From: Mangifera indica
Lineage: Eukaryota; Streptophyta; Magnoliopsida; Sapindales; Anacardiaceae
Assembly (NCBI RefSeq): GCF_011075055.1
Contig: NC_058150.1
Location: 1,054,001-1,118,000, forward strand
Length of the DNA: 64,000 nucleotides
Direction: 5' to 3'
The stretch's first letter is position 1, and every line of letters begins with the position of its first letter. A program made the translations under genes and the position numbers. The notes below the pieces were generated by a model that worked only from the letters and a program-made list of their open reading frames with translations, was not told the origin of the DNA and searched no databases. Positions 1-17,978 of the stretch are shown here, piece after piece.

Positions 1-1034
1 TCTTTGGATTTGTCACATTCATGTCAATTGGTGGATTTCCTTCTTTTGTGGAAGATATGAAGGTAAAATCAATCAATTCTCGCAACTCAACGAATCAACT
101 GAAAATTAAGTGCTGACAAATTTTGATTGCAGGTTTTTCAAAGGGAAAGGCTGAATGGGCATTATGGTGTAATAGCATTTGTCATTAGCAACACTATCTC
201 TGCCATGCCCTTCTTGATTATGATCACTTTCATATCTGGAACTATCTGTTACTTCATGGTTGGACTTCACCCGGGTTTTGAACATTATTTGTTCTTTGTA
301 CTTTGCCTCTATGCGAGTGTGACAGTGGTCGAGAGCCTGATGATGGCCATAGCCAGTATTATCCCAAACTTTCTGATGGGTATCATCATAGGAGCTGGAA
401 TTCAGGTTGGTGAAATCTTAATGTAAATCCAAACACAATGGTAGCCAACAAGCCTAAGCATGTTTTTTTCTTCTCATTCCAGGGCATATTTATGCTTGTC
501 TCCGGATATTTCAGGCTCCCAAATGACATTCCAAAACCCTTCTGGCGTTATCCGATGTCATATCTCAGCTTTCACTTCTGGGCTCTGCAGGTAATCTAAT
601 CATCTAGTCAATGAAATGTGCTGCCATGGCCAAAAGTTGTGGGTGGTTCATTGATAAGCATACATGTAATTTTTCTTCAGGGCCAATACCAAAATGATCT
701 TAAGGGGCTGATGTTTAGCAACCAATCACCAGACCTTCCGAAGATACCTGGAGAATACATCCTGGAAAATGTGTTCCAGATTGATGTGCACCGATCAAAA
801 TGGATCGATCTCAGTGTCATCTTCAGCATGATCGCTTTCTACCGCATCATCTTCTTCATCATGATCAAGATAAGTGAAGACGTGACACCGTGGGTCCGAG
901 GCTACATTGCAAGAAGAAGAATGCAGCAGAAGAATGGCACTCAGAATAAAACAATTGCCCCGGATGCTCTATCTCACTCTCCCTCTTTGAGGACTTATGC
1001 TGCAAAAACTGCAAGACCGACCCAGCAAAGGTAG
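1..1034 (+). CDS. ABCG11: ABCG half transporter, ABCG11 type (3' part)
   Basis: Only the 3' end is present; the nucleotide-binding domain lies before the window. Exons 1-62, 133-405, 483-590 and 681-1034 join in phase through GT-AG introns and end at TAG 1032-1034. The product is the C-terminal membrane half of a White-Brown-Complex transporter: the segment [13 protein letters not shown], several hydrophobic spans (about [51 protein letters not shown]), the loop [17 protein letters not shown], a final span [18 protein letters not shown] and a basic tail ([14 protein letters not shown]). This matches Arabidopsis ABCG11/WBC11 closely as I remember it. ABCG11 exports cutin and wax precursors across the epidermal plasma membrane, as a homodimer or with ABCG12. 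The member number is an inference, since ABCG11 relatives share this C-terminus. Confidence 0.85.
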
Positions 1035-2180
1035 ACGAGTGAGCTCTGAGCTCTGAATGAATGATGTAATCGAATCAATTATCATATTATTGTCATTTCT
1101 CCATGAAAAATCAATGCAGCAAAAGGGGTGCAGATACAGATTATCAACCCTTTCATATTATATGATGCTTCTGCTACCTTGTACCTGAAATATTTTGTAG
1201 TTATCCCTTCGGATTTATATTAATATACAGTTATGATCTTTAGTAGTTCGTTTAAACAATTTCGGCAAAGATGATGCATGTGTACACTCTGGAAGGAAAT
1301 TCCCATATCATTTAACAAGGCCTCTGTTTCTTGTAAACTTCATGCCTGGATGCTTGTGGCAATCAGATCATGATTGCTGGAAAACAAATGTCAAGTTGTT
1401 CTAGTTATAGCAATAAACAATCAGAAAATTAAATAATGGCCTTCAAAATGCGCAAACTGTTTGTAAAGTGGTAACCTTAAATCCTTAATTCTGAAAGGGG
1501 TTTTTCGGAGTCAGAAAGTACGGATTTCACGTAGATTTTAAAAAAGATATATGGTGATAATGAAGAATTAGATTAATATGTACATTTAAATAATCGTGAC
1601 TATCAAACGGATAAAATAAATGATACAATGAAAAGAGGAGAGAAAGTGGAAGATGGTACGGTAAATATATTATATGTTATAATACATATTAATTTATATA
1701 AATAATTTTATTAATATGTGGCATACACTTTTTTGAAAAAGTAAGATATCAAATAAATTTTAAAATTTTAAAAATGTTTGTAATATATTTTAAAATAATT
1801 AAAATGTCTAAGTATTATAATATGAGAACACAATTATTCAAAATAAAATTGTGTTAATTATTTTAATATAAGTGGCTTTTAAATTGTTGTATAGAAGTTT
1901 TTTTTTTTTTTTTTCATATTTTTGGATTTAATTATAAAAAATTGTGATGATTTATTATTATAACAAAAATTGCAATAAAAGAAGACGAGAGCAAGAGTGA
2001 GGCCTTGCCACCTGTCATCGTTTGCTCGAATTATCAACTTTATCCCTCCACCAGTACTTCTGCTTAACCAGTAACCACGTAAGCAACAGGGATGTAACTG
2101 TCAGGTCCTTGAAATAGTAGGGTTGAAATATCAGATTGTAGGATATTTTATTTACATTTATTCCCCCAAACTTCTACATT
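1035..2180. other. Intergenic: ABCG 3' UTR and PAPS promoter
   Basis: The first roughly 250 bases are the likely 3' UTR of the transporter. The rest is AT-rich, with a T16 run near 1900. A more GC-balanced block at 1985-2100 leads into the poly(A) polymerase promoter. I see no coding signal. Confidence 0.6.
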
Positions 2181-2186
2181 CATCTC

Positions 2187-2194
2187 TATATATT
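2187..2194 (+). promoter_or_regulatory. TATA box of the poly(A) polymerase gene
   Basis: TATATATT is followed by a CT-rich stretch (CTCTCTCTC at about 2209), a common plant start-site context. That puts the transcription start near 2215-2225 and leaves a leader of about 590 bases before the ATG at 2810. A leader this long may contain a 5' UTR intron, but I could not fix its ends. Confidence 0.55.
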
Positions 2195-2427
2195 CCCCGC
2201 CAGATCACTCTCTCTCTCAAAGGACCAACTTTTTCGCGAACTCTTCCCCCTCCTCCTCCACCCTCTTTGGAAACAAAAGAAAATTTTTTCGATTTTCTTT
2301 CTCTCTTTGAAGGTATCGTTCAGAGAATCGCGCCCAATTTTATCAATCGCTCGGTTCGAAGAATAACCGTGCTGCCGACGAAGGTCCGAGGCTTTTTCGA
2401 GTTCTGATTGCGTTATCCGCTAGCAAA

Positions 2428-2441
2428 TTAGGGTTAGGGTT
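2428..2441 (+). promoter_or_regulatory. Telo-box-like motif in the PAPS leader
   Basis: TTAGGGTTAGGGTT is the reverse complement of two overlapping AAACCCTAA telo-boxes. In plants this motif is common near the start sites of translation and RNA-processing genes in dividing cells. The regulatory role here is inferred from position only. Confidence 0.4.
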
Positions 2442-2809
2442 CTTTTTTGGATTTTGATTAGAGGCCTTCGAATTGGTGTGCGTTGTACTTTTTTCGATTA
2501 TAGTCGTATTTGAATTAAGGGCTAGATGAATTTCGTTTTTTCTTTTGTTTAGGTATTGTTATTATTATAATTATTACTGCTGGTGCTTTGTATTTTCCGC
2601 CCAATACTGTATAATTGACGATTATTGCATTGTTATTTCTCGATTCAGTATTTTTTCCGATTCGAATTTTATCTGGAAAAAAAGAAGAGAAGAAAAGTAC
2701 ACCTAAAAATTATTCTGGATAAAATTGTGCTTAAACAATCCAATTGATTGAGAAAAGAAAAAGAAAGAAAAAAAGTAAAAAAAAGTTTTTTTGTGAAAAA
2801 TCAGTCCTA

Positions 2810-7910
<5,101 letters not shown>

Positions 7911-9579
7911 AGGGATATGAAGTAGTAGCTTAAGCAAGGCTGGTCATGGCGTTCTGTTCAAATCTGTGTATAATAAGAGCTTAACATGGATTCTTCTTAT
8001 TCTACTTCTGTAATAATAAATTTATGTAGTTAACATGTCTTCTATCCTTTTTTATTTTTCTGTTGTGCACCTGTAATGTCTATTTTTATTTTTATTTAAA
8101 AAAAAAAAAAGAGAGCTGTTTTGTTGTAAGGCTGCATTCTACATGTGGTGCCAAAAATTTGACCATGGACCCCTTGATTGTCCCTATTTTCGCTGAATTT
8201 GACAAAATGAACACTTGAAAAATTGGAACATTCTGTTTTGATTTTCATAATCATTCAACCATAAACACTCTGGATTTGATCTAAACTATTTGAGTTTAGA
8301 TTGAATGAGAAAAATTCGAGCCTAAAAATTGAGTTTGGTTTTATTAATTAGATGAATTTAAATTGATTTAAATTGAATTTAAAATTAAATTATTTTTAAA
8401 TTAAATTTGTGTTTTAACACTTCTAACTCGAAATGATTTTTAAAAATTTTTGAATTGATTTCAAATTGATGCTTTTGGGAATCTTTAGGATCAAACCTTA
8501 ATGAATTTTTTCCACAATCAACTACTTCATAAAATTTAAAAAAATGATAATTTTATATAATAAATATATAATTATAGAGATTAATTCTTAAACCAAATAA
8601 TAAATAAATTATGATTTCCGTAAGGTTCTCCATGGGGTGGATTCAAATTGGAGCAATAACTTGGCCTGAACTCTTTCGTTGGCATAGATGTCGTTTCATC
8701 ATAGCTTATTTCAAATAAATGGTTCTTAATCTAGTTTTTATTTAAGTTTAATTCAATTTGAATCTAACTCTATCTCACGCATTTTATATATATTTTGCAT
8801 ATGAATCTATTACACTCCTTAAACATATTCAGTAGTCCCTCACGTATATTTTGAAGAACTTTTAGTGACATCTGAGCAACAGGCTAAACGGTTTCGCTTT
8901 CATCTCAAAATCATGCCATGATGGTTAATCGATAATCCAGAAATGCCAACTGATCTTTCATATTTCTTGTGTTTACTCTTTAAAACAACATAGTTTAGTG
9001 TCATAAAATAAAAGTTTAATGTGATTAATAAAGATAATTTAATATAATTCACAGATTTTGATCTTAATAAATAGTTTCAGAGAGATTTTAAAAAAGAAAA
9101 TTCGATCATTACATGTATGACCCAATCAAATATTTATAAAAACCATATATTTAATTTAATAATTTATAATCCATGTTAAGATCTTGCAAATTAAATTGAA
9201 TTATATTTTGTTTATGTAAATTTTTCTGACAATACTTCCCTTGTTGCAAACAATTGGTACTCTTCATAACTTCTTTCATTTTCATTTTTCATCAAGTAAA
9301 ATAAAACAGTATTGTCATGTTCATCCATGGATCATCATCAATAAGCTAGGTGGCCAGAAAGAAAAAGAGAGATATCTAGAGTCCCTAATTTGTTTTCATT
9401 GTTTGTACTATAAGAATGCATATGCTTGATAAATTGGCAATGGAGTTAATCATTTGAAAGTTTTGGACCATTCATGAGAGACAATATGGGACCTCAAGGC
9501 ACCATGAACGTGCAGTGAGGATGAGGACAAAGTAAATATATATTACTTGATTCAAAGTTTTCCTCTATTCAAATGTTGA
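7911..9579. other. Intergenic: PAPS 3' UTR, then AT-rich DNA
   Basis: The PAPS 3' UTR probably ends near 8040 (AATAATAAATTT at about 8010). An A12 run is at 8097-8110. Around 8280-8460 and 8720-8790 lies degenerate DNA built from words such as TTGAGTTTAGATTGA and AATTTAAATTGA, which recurs many times in this window. No gene is seen. Confidence 0.5.
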
Positions 9580-9765
9580 CTTTGTTATATGGTAAAAACT
9601 CCTTAATCAAACTCATGAAATAACAATTTGTTATACAATAAAAACTCTTTAACCAAACTCACGGAATGACAATTAAAATGAGACAATTTATCATGAAATT
9701 ATATGATAAAAACTCTTTAACCAAACTTACGGGATGACAATCAAAATGAGACAATTTATCATAAG
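9580..9765. repeat. Tandem repeat, unit about 68 bp
   Basis: Two near-complete direct copies start at about 9632 and 9700, each containing ATAAAAACTCTTTAACCAAA, then GATGACAAT and AAAATGAGACAATTTATCAT. A partial third copy (GGTAAAAACTCCTTAATC) precedes them at about 9590. No coding potential is apparent. Confidence 0.75.
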
Positions 9766-12160
9766 GCAACAAATCTTTTTGAAATAACACATGTTGTTTT
9801 GAGGTGACATAAGACATGCGGATAGAAAGCTTCTCACCTAGAGGCAATAACCTACCCAAAACATTCTTCATCTCATATGCCCATCATTTAAAAACAACAA
9901 TTCCTACTTAGAAATGTAATCCTACATCTTTGTTTTACAAATATAAAAGATTGAATATAGGTAGGTGAGTCTCTCAATAATTTGCTTTAACATCTACCGA
10001 TACTTTGTTAAAATAATAAAATTATGTGTATTTATTTTGGATACACAAATATATACACGTTTATATGTATCATTATGTGATTGAGTGATTTTAAATTAAA
10101 GATAAAAAAATATTTAATTATGTGATAACATGTATGAGTGTATATATATTTATGTATTTAAAATAGATACGCATAATATTACTCTGGTTGGAATTCTTCC
10201 AAGAGACATAATTAACATTTGCATTTACTTCATTTCACACAATCATTCACATATAGTCTCAGGTAATGAATACAAAATTTACTCCACTAATTTCAATCCT
10301 CATTATCATCTTATAACTCATCAAGGTTTAGTCTTGCATACTTTTCATTGATGTGTAGATTTTCGCATCAACAAATTTAAACCCTAAACCTATTTGGAGA
10401 AGACCTATTACATGCAACATACTATATCAATAGATAGATAGATTTATGTAAAGCTGAAATAGTCATGGAAGGGGGCCTATTTGGAGATGGTAAGTTGGAA
10501 TAGATAGACTTTCTTTAATTTCAACATCTAACAACTCACAGTTGTTTAAAAAACATTTTTTAAATTGGCCAAAGATTTTTTTTTTTAAATTGGTAGTATT
10601 CACAATTTCAAAATCTCAATATTTTTGTATCAATTTTCAAGTTCTCAACTCAATCAATTCTCAAATTTTCAAATTAATTTGTTTTTAATATTTTGTCTAT
10701 TATTATATTTATTTCATTTCTATCAAAATGAATCTAACATTAAATAAGTTTAATTATTTTGAGATTGTGTTTTATACAAATTTAAAGAATTCATCATGTT
10801 CTAAATAAAAAAATATAGTAAAATTAATTAAAAAGAATTTAATTTTAAGCTCAAATGCAAAGGAAGAGGGACCAATAAGTAAGAGTGAAATAATATATCT
10901 TATCCTTATTTCCATATATTATTTACAAACACTTTCAACGTGTTCGTCAATTGACTAAACTGATCATAAATTAACCCTTATTCGAATTTAACTCAATTCA
11001 AATTCACATCTATGAATTGACCAACATTAGTGAGTATAAAAGATTGAATACTTGTTTAATATTAACATATATACACTCCACCTCTTATCAAAAGATTTAT
11101 AACAATTAATTAATGATGATGATAAACCCTCGCTTGAGTGGACCCTTGTGTATCCAAAATGGCAAACTAACTATCCAAACTAGTTGCCATGCTAATTAAA
11201 GTTAAAACAGTAATTGAAAGTTATCTTAGATTTCTTCCAAGGAAATTAAAGAGATGGTCTCATCTCAGTGTTGCAAAGGAACCCTCATGGACTATTTTCT
11301 TCACATCTAATTGAAAGTTATCTTTTAGATCTAATTGTGCCGACCTCACCATATGATCAGCACTGTTTTTGAACCTATATGGGTCTTCTACCCTTTGTTA
11401 CTCAAACTACTCATTGACAACAATCTAAAAGGAATCTTGATGAAGAGAGATGATCAGGGCTACTTGGCCATATGAGTTGGTTTGTCCATAAACACCAGTA
11501 TCCAAAATGGCTCTTGTAGATAAAGCAAGTGGTACCTACCCATACCTCTTTCAGGAATCACTTTAATCGTATAGGCATCAGAATGTTGTCAAAATTCTGT
11601 CTGCCCTCTTCATCATCAAGGAAAGCTCTCGGCTTAATGTAATTAAGATCAAGGAGCTTCAATTATTAGACACTAACCTTTGTTTAGATTCGCCTAAATG
11701 CGGAGACTGATCTTATCTCCTTAATCCTCTCTAAAGCACATTAAGCTTATCCTGCTAGAATCAGAAGTTGGTTCTAACTGAGCATTAAAAGACAAACTGA
11801 AAACTTCTTGGTTAAACATGAAGTTTGACCTAGAAAAAAACATACTGAAACCTTCCAGATTAGCCGCATAGACATGGTTGCAGAGTGGTAGATTACAGCT
11901 TTCTGATATCACCAGTGTTACAAATCAGATCCCCATCTGGCTTCCCAATTCAGACTGCAAGATCGTTAAAACAAACACAAAAGTTAATGGTAATGTGTGG
12001 AAATGTTGCAATCACTCTTCATAAAGGCACTTAGACCCACTTTGCTGCCCTACAATGCAAAATACATGGACATAGTTTAAGCATCAGTTGAACAAATAAA
12101 TACACACACACACATGTTATTATGATGATAAAAAGAAAGTAAAGAATACGAGAAGGAGAG
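9766..12160. other. Intergenic and likely 3' part of pri-miR157
   Basis: The section 10020-10190 holds one copy of a dispersed MITE-like repeat; its core at 10072-10098 recurs exactly at 62841-62867. From about 11220 to 12160 base composition is more balanced and, read on the minus strand, this is the expected downstream part of the MIR157 primary transcript. A possible acceptor, GATCTTGCAG, is at about 11955-11966. No protein gene is recognised. Confidence 0.45.
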
Positions 12161-12296
12161 GGGCTGAAGTGGATGACAGAAGCATAGAGAGCACAAAGGA
12201 GTGAGATGCAAACTCCATATGCAAATCATCATCTGTGCTCTCTATCTTCTGTCAACAACATCACCAAAGCCTCCTCTAGCTACAACTACACTTACC
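11957..12296 (-). other. Possible intron of pri-miR157 enclosing the hairpin
   Basis: On the minus strand a strong donor, GAATAG|GTAAGTG, lies at about 12296, upstream of the hairpin. A good acceptor, GATCTTGCAG|TCTG, lies at about 11957, downstream. If both are used, the hairpin sits in the first intron. Splicing of this transcript is inferred from sites only. Confidence 0.35.
12166..12261 (-). ncRNA. MIR157: MIR157 (miR156 family) precursor hairpin
   Basis: On the minus strand the 5' arm (12255 down to 12235) reads as the 21-nt miR157, starting TTGACAGAAGATAG and ending AGAGCAC. The 3' arm (12192 down to 12172) reads as miR157*, GCTCTCTATGC followed by TTCTGTCATC. The arms pair with one bulged base and leave 2-nt 3' overhangs, as expected of a DCL1 product. 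The loop, about 42 bases, includes TGATGATTTGCATATGGAG. miR156/157 represses SPL transcription factors and holds plants in the juvenile phase. The 21-nt identity is to the canonical sequence from memory; the gene number within the family is not determined. Confidence 0.95.
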
Positions 12297-12436
12297 TATT
12301 CTCGATAATAACTGAAGAATCATTGATAAGAAAAGAAAGTTGCTTTAAAAGGAAAGGAGAGGTTGAGGAAGAAAAAAGGAAAAAAGAAAGAGAAGAAAAC
12401 TTGATGAGAGATGGCTTGTAAGAGAGTCCCAATGCC

Positions 12437-12448
12437 CTCTATTTATAG
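12437..12448 (-). promoter_or_regulatory. TATA box of the MIR157 gene
   Basis: Read on the minus strand the site is CTATAAATAGAG, a near-ideal plant TATA box. A start site about 30 bases downstream would be near 12410. A CT-rich leader follows (TTTCTTCTCTTTC), with the hairpin about 155-245 bases into the transcript. Confidence 0.75.
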
Positions 12449-12449
12449 C

Positions 12450-15400
12450 AAAAATTGAAAGAACCCACACTGAAACAAAAGACTGCTTGTCAGTCTCATG
12501 TAGTGTACTCTCTCTACCTGTAAGAGTTTCCCTCAAGATAAAAGATAAAAGTAAAATCATTCCAAAGGGCTCTCTTTCTCTTTCTTTTTATCTTCCAAAC
12601 AAAACCCTAATTGTACTTTTATGGCAACCCGTGCATAAAGTAGCATAAAGTAGGTTAAACTTAACGCTTTGAAAAGTTCAAACTGTAAAATTTTTTACAG
12701 TGGCATACTCTATGTGGGGAAGTTAGGAAAACTGAATTACAGGGACGTTGAATGATTCACAAGTGATTGCATATCTATTTACTCGCAGAAATTCAGGTTG
12801 AATGAGCCTGTAGCAGCTTTATTTGATATGGAATTTCAAGCCATGTGCGTTAGGATTTGTGCGATCTTCATGAGATATTTTACAAGTCAACCCGCATGAT
12901 ATTGCAGTTAAAATTTCAGATCATGCTGGTGAACTGTTTTGATTCACGTCTTTTAAATTTGACTAACTTTTTTGGCTGTGTGAACCCTCTCACTCACTCA
13001 CTAACAAAACAATAACTTTGTGAGTTGTGATAGATTAAACCTTTATATAATTAAGATTAGGTGTGGATTTGATTCGAATTGTTTTGAATAGATTTTATGA
13101 CTCAATTTGAACGAGTCAATATCAAATTGAAGTTTTAGTTTGTTTGTTTAATTCAAAATTAATTCGTTTGTTTAACAAATAATATTATTTATTTTATAAA
13201 TGACCTTGTTTATTTTTATAATGATATAATTCATTTTGTTCATAATTTTTCGATAAAACTATAAACTAATGTGAATAAGCTAGAGCTCAAAGTAGCGATA
13301 ATTAGTATTACTTAAAAAGGAATATAGATTACACTGAGAAACAGCCAGAAAGATAGATGTATTGTTTGACTTAATTTTTTCCAGATAAGCCCTTTCTAAT
13401 TAGAGTCCACCCAGATGATCCCACCATGCCTTTTTTTGGAGCGATGAACACCAGGAAAAATGTGGAATGTGAGAAGTCTGAGTAACTAGGGCCAAAAATT
13501 GAAAGAAACAGAAAAAAGAAAGTCAAATACGTGGTCCAATGAATTGTGGTTGATTAATTGCGTAGATCTCTTAAATGGATAATAATACCTCGCAAATTTT
13601 AAGTGATCTAAGCATATATGTATTGAAACAATTTCAACATATAGCTTTCACCGTCCATTCAGAGTTGAATTCTAGATGTAATCTACAGAAAATAAAAATA
13701 AAAAGCCAATTTTCATCTTTGAATGACATAACCTGAAAAAAAAAATTAAAAAAAAAAAAGGCAATTTCATCTTTAAATGGCATACACAAGTTAAAGAATA
13801 CTGGAGAATAAGAATGTTGTATAATGAGAAATCGATCAAATAACTTTTGGTCACATCATGGTTGTAAAGAAAATATGGAAGCTAGCATTATTGGATTCCT
13901 TAGCATCACTTTAGCTTATATTATCATCATAAACAATAACATCGCCTTCATATCTATTCATTTTTATAGCAAGGTCAATGCTATATACACCCAATTTTGA
14001 GCATACAATTAAATATTCAGATAATGTGTTATTATATGATTAAGTGTAAAATTGATTATACAATAATCTTTTTTTCTGATTTTATGTAGAGTTTGTATAT
14101 GCACGAGATATTAAATGAAACTACGGATGAAAAAGGTAAAGAGAATTTTTTATGTGGTATGATCTATTGAACAAAAATTTACATCAATGGGTATGTTATG
14201 TTTTCCCTTGATATTAGATAAGAAATTCAACTGTCATGTGAAATTCTTTTCATTGTTTTTTATTGATGAAACTTTTAACTATATTTTAACTTATGAGTAG
14301 ATGACACGTGGTCATAATAGATGGAATCTTTCATCCAACCAAGTAAGTGTCGATTTCAAGTCAAATTCTTTTGTATCTGGTTTAGTCAAGATTTAATTTG
14401 CTTTCATGTTATTCTTCCCAGTCATAAAGAAGAGATGACCATATTTCCCACATAGCAAGTTGCCAAGAAGCATGGAGAAGAATTAAAGATTCAAAGCATC
14501 CCTCAGCTCAGCTTATCTTTAATGCCTTCACCTTCACACCTGTCACCCAATTTCCTATGCTTCTTCCACACAATTTTCCTTATTAAAGTTGACATCTTTA
14601 CACGTGTTGGAACCCTATTCTTCCTTCCTCATTTGTTCTCACTGGTTACAAGCTAGGAAAACCGAAAAATAAGAAAATATTATTCTACTTGTTTATTTCT
14701 TTCTAATATAATTAGTGTAATATGTAACTAATAAAAACCAAGAATAGAGAGAATCCCTTTTCTAAAAAATATGATTTTAAGAAAGACTGATGAAAAATTT
14801 GAAGATTCTAGCAAATATTTCTTATAAACTTTTATTGTTCATATAATAATTAGGTAAGGTGTGAACTAATTGTTGATATGAAAATGAAATATTAAAAGAG
14901 GGACCAAGACTGCCGTTTTGGGGAATGGAATACTTTTGATGATTGTGCTTTTCCCATTTTGGTTTGGGATATGCACAAGCTTTTAGTAAAGAGTATTGAT
15001 AGATGGCTCAATATATTATTGAGCAGTAAAAGTTTGGGGGAACATGCATTCATGGCATCTCATTTTTCTTATCTCTCTCTAATTTTGACCGATAAATAGT
15101 TTTGAGTTCGAATGTGAGTGTTCATTCTGCACAGGCGTCAAATCCACGCCTCAATCACATGGCATGGAGCCATAAAATAATTAAGAGGGCATCTTTCAAA
15201 ACAGTTCAAATCTTCCCCATGGATTCTAGTCCAATTGATCACACTATTCACCTCTCTAATAATATTATTGTTTAATTTGCCGATATAATTATTTGACTCA
15301 TCGACAACTTTCAAATGATATTGTATCTCAACTCAAACTTGAGTTTGAAATCATAAATTCAAATTGACTTTAAACTGACTTTGAATTAAACTTAGCTGGA

Positions 15401-17011
15401 ATCCACCCCTAAGCATCACCGTCAACATTCCTTCTCTCTTTCCTCTTTTTCTTGAAGTTTTTGGCTAGGAGTTATTGGCCGCCATCAATAGATGAATTCA
15501 ATTATTAGAACAAGCTAGCCCCCAACCACATCAAATTGATTGTTGGTCCCATATATATATATGCTTAGGTTAAGAGTTTGAATTCTCTATTTATCTACTT
15601 CAATTAGTAAGTTGAATTTCAAAAGAGTATATTACATAATAGCGTTAATCATCTAAACTGAAGCAAAAGCTATACTAAAAGAGGCTCTTAATTTGTTAGA
15701 AAATAATAAATATGGGAAATATTTACTGAAAAGATAAATTTGTAATATATGTGATTATTGAAGAGATGATTTTACACTAATGATCTAATAATGTCAAGAA
15801 ATCAAGGTATGCTTTGAAATTTAAAAAAAAAAAACAAAACAAAGCTTTTTAGTTAACCTATCCACTTTGTAAAGTGGCATTCCGTTATATATATAAATAT
15901 AAAATATATATGTACACAATTTAGGTATACAGATGATGAGTCATCATATGATTGAATATTATTTTATTTTTAATTCAAAATCATATAATTATATAATAAT
16001 ATATCATTTGTGTATTTAAATTATATACAAAAAATATACACACTTAGTTTTATTGTCTTGGATTCTACCATATAGCTTGTAGTTGGATAATCACATTTTG
16101 AATGTTAGATGTTTTTTGAATTTAATTAAAGATAGGTTTTACCATATAACAATCAAACTTTCAAATTGATTTTAATGATGTTAAATTGCAGAGACATGAC
16201 TGATTGTTTTCGTTAATGACATTGACATAGGCATTTTGGAGTGTTGATATGTAAATTTTTATGCAATCACATGGACAATATGTATAGTGATATGGACATA
16301 TTGCCCATGTCATCAATTAATAAAATTTGGAGAAGGGGTTATTTTGTTATTTTTGCATATTAAAATTATCTGTGTCAACTATAAATTTGTCCACGTCAAC
16401 AATTCAATATCCCCACTAGCCAATAATTATCCAGCAAACCATTTTTTTATTAAAAGGAAAAACCCACTTTGTTAATTCAACAATGATAAAGGTTAGTCAA
16501 TTTTTTACGTGATGAAATATAAATTAAATTTCTTTAATAGAAAAATCAAAGAGTTTAATATTTTTAATAGAAACAATGACAGTTTAGTTCTTTCATAAAA
16601 AAAAAAAAAAATGATAATTTGATTGCCTCAGATATTATAATTCCTATATATAAATGAGTTAAGTTTGTGAGGTTACAATATTGTGACAATGAGACTTTTT
16701 GGATATTGTTTTGATTCCCATCTTGTAACATTTTGGTCAATGACATACATGGCTATGGGTACCTTCAGCCAAACCTTGATTATGACATTGTTATTTTCCC
16801 GGTAGCCGTTCAAAAGCTTAAATTGATGGGCTAATAGCATATCCTTTTCAACAGTCGGCAAGAAAATGTGGAGCGGTTGGGCTGCCAAAGACTCGCAAAT
16901 TTTGCAAAAGTCGAATGTAGATAGACTCAACCATGAGCCGTGCCATATTGAATTTGATGTGATTTATTGAATGCACAGGTTGTGTTAAGGTTCATCATAT
17001 TATTAATTTTT
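12450..17011. other. Intergenic, no gene seen
   Basis: The section is AT-rich with only short chance reading frames. It holds degenerate repeats of the GATTTGATTCGAATTG type at 13050-13280 and 15320-15400. Copies of the TATGTGATT/TATATGATT MITE-like family lie near 13980-14110 and 15890-16060. A further AT-rich stretch is at 15540-15660. Part of the 12450-13000 section is presumably the MIR157 promoter. Confidence 0.5.
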
Positions 17012-17317
17012 GGCCAAATAACTATTTTTCATCTAAGGTTTAGTTTAAATTTAATTTTTTACTTAATAATTATAAAAAATATAAATATTTATTATTCCGT
17101 TAAATTTTATTATTATTATTATTAAGGATAAAATTATTATTTAATAAAAATATTTTTAAAAAACTATAAAAACTAACAATTTATCCCACTTTCTTTCACT
17201 TAAAAATTGAAAAATCAAAATTTTTTTTTAAAGGTTTTCTAGCATGCTGCTGGTGATAATTACCAAATAAGAAATTGAGTTTATATCAAACCTCAACCAG
17301 GAAATAGTTATTTGGTC
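17012..17317. mobile_element. MITE, Mutator-like, GGCCAAATAACTATTT ends
   Basis: The left end is GGCCAAATAACTATTTTTCA. The right end, reverse-complemented, is GACCAAATAACTATTTCCTG. Similarity continues inward (AAGGTTTAGTTTAAA against GAGGTTTGATATAAA). The flanks are TTAATTTTT (17003-17011) and TTAATTTGG (17318-17326), a 9-bp target duplication with 7 of 9 matching. The 306-bp element has no coding capacity. A larger relative is at 33302-34272. Confidence 0.7.
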
Positions 17318-17978
17318 TTAATTTGGTTATTTTTTTGTTAGTCGTGACAAAAGCTGGTCAGTGGGTTGGACCTTAAAATGTTTGACACAACCAATGTAAT
17401 AGCGGATCTGACACAATTGGAAAAATTGTGGACTGTTCCACGGGCCTGCCTAGCCCCTGGACAAGTCCAAATGTGGATTTGTTTTAATAACTCATTTTAC
17501 TAAATTCTCAGTGTCTCACATTTGGATGAAATTTAACAACTTTTATGGCTTGAGCTTAGAAAAATCTATAAAATCATGCCTTGAGCTTGATAAATTCTTA
17601 AAATCATGGCTTATACTTGAATTACCTCAGTTCGAATTCAACTATGTGAAAAGAGCATTTCAAGAATTTGTGAGAGAATTGACTTGATGACCAAATTGTA
17701 AGTCAAGCTTTGATTCTTTTGTTGTCCCCGCAGTACAATCTTGACTCAGTCTCTCCAGAACAAACACGTTAGACCAGGCTTTAATGGACGTTGATGAATA
17801 ATTGAATTGTCCCTGCACTGCATTATTATCCCTCTCTGTCATGTCGATCTCCTATTTTTTTCTCTTCTGAATTGACTCTAAAAATCTGATTGTTGACTTC
17901 AAAGAAGCAATGTTCACTGAAACATGAATTTTTTCAGTTTGCCACTGTCATTGTTAATCAGCTTCGAAGTACATTTCA

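Noticed and set aside
12206..12560. Short frames on both strands across the MIR157 region
   Set aside because: They overlap the miRNA hairpin and its leader and show no protein signal; the locus is explained by the RNA gene.
16673..16930. Minus-strand 85-codon frame (MSLSTFDFCKICESLAAQP...)
   Set aside because: No domain, no TATA box on that strand, no recognisable neighbours; length is within chance for this composition.
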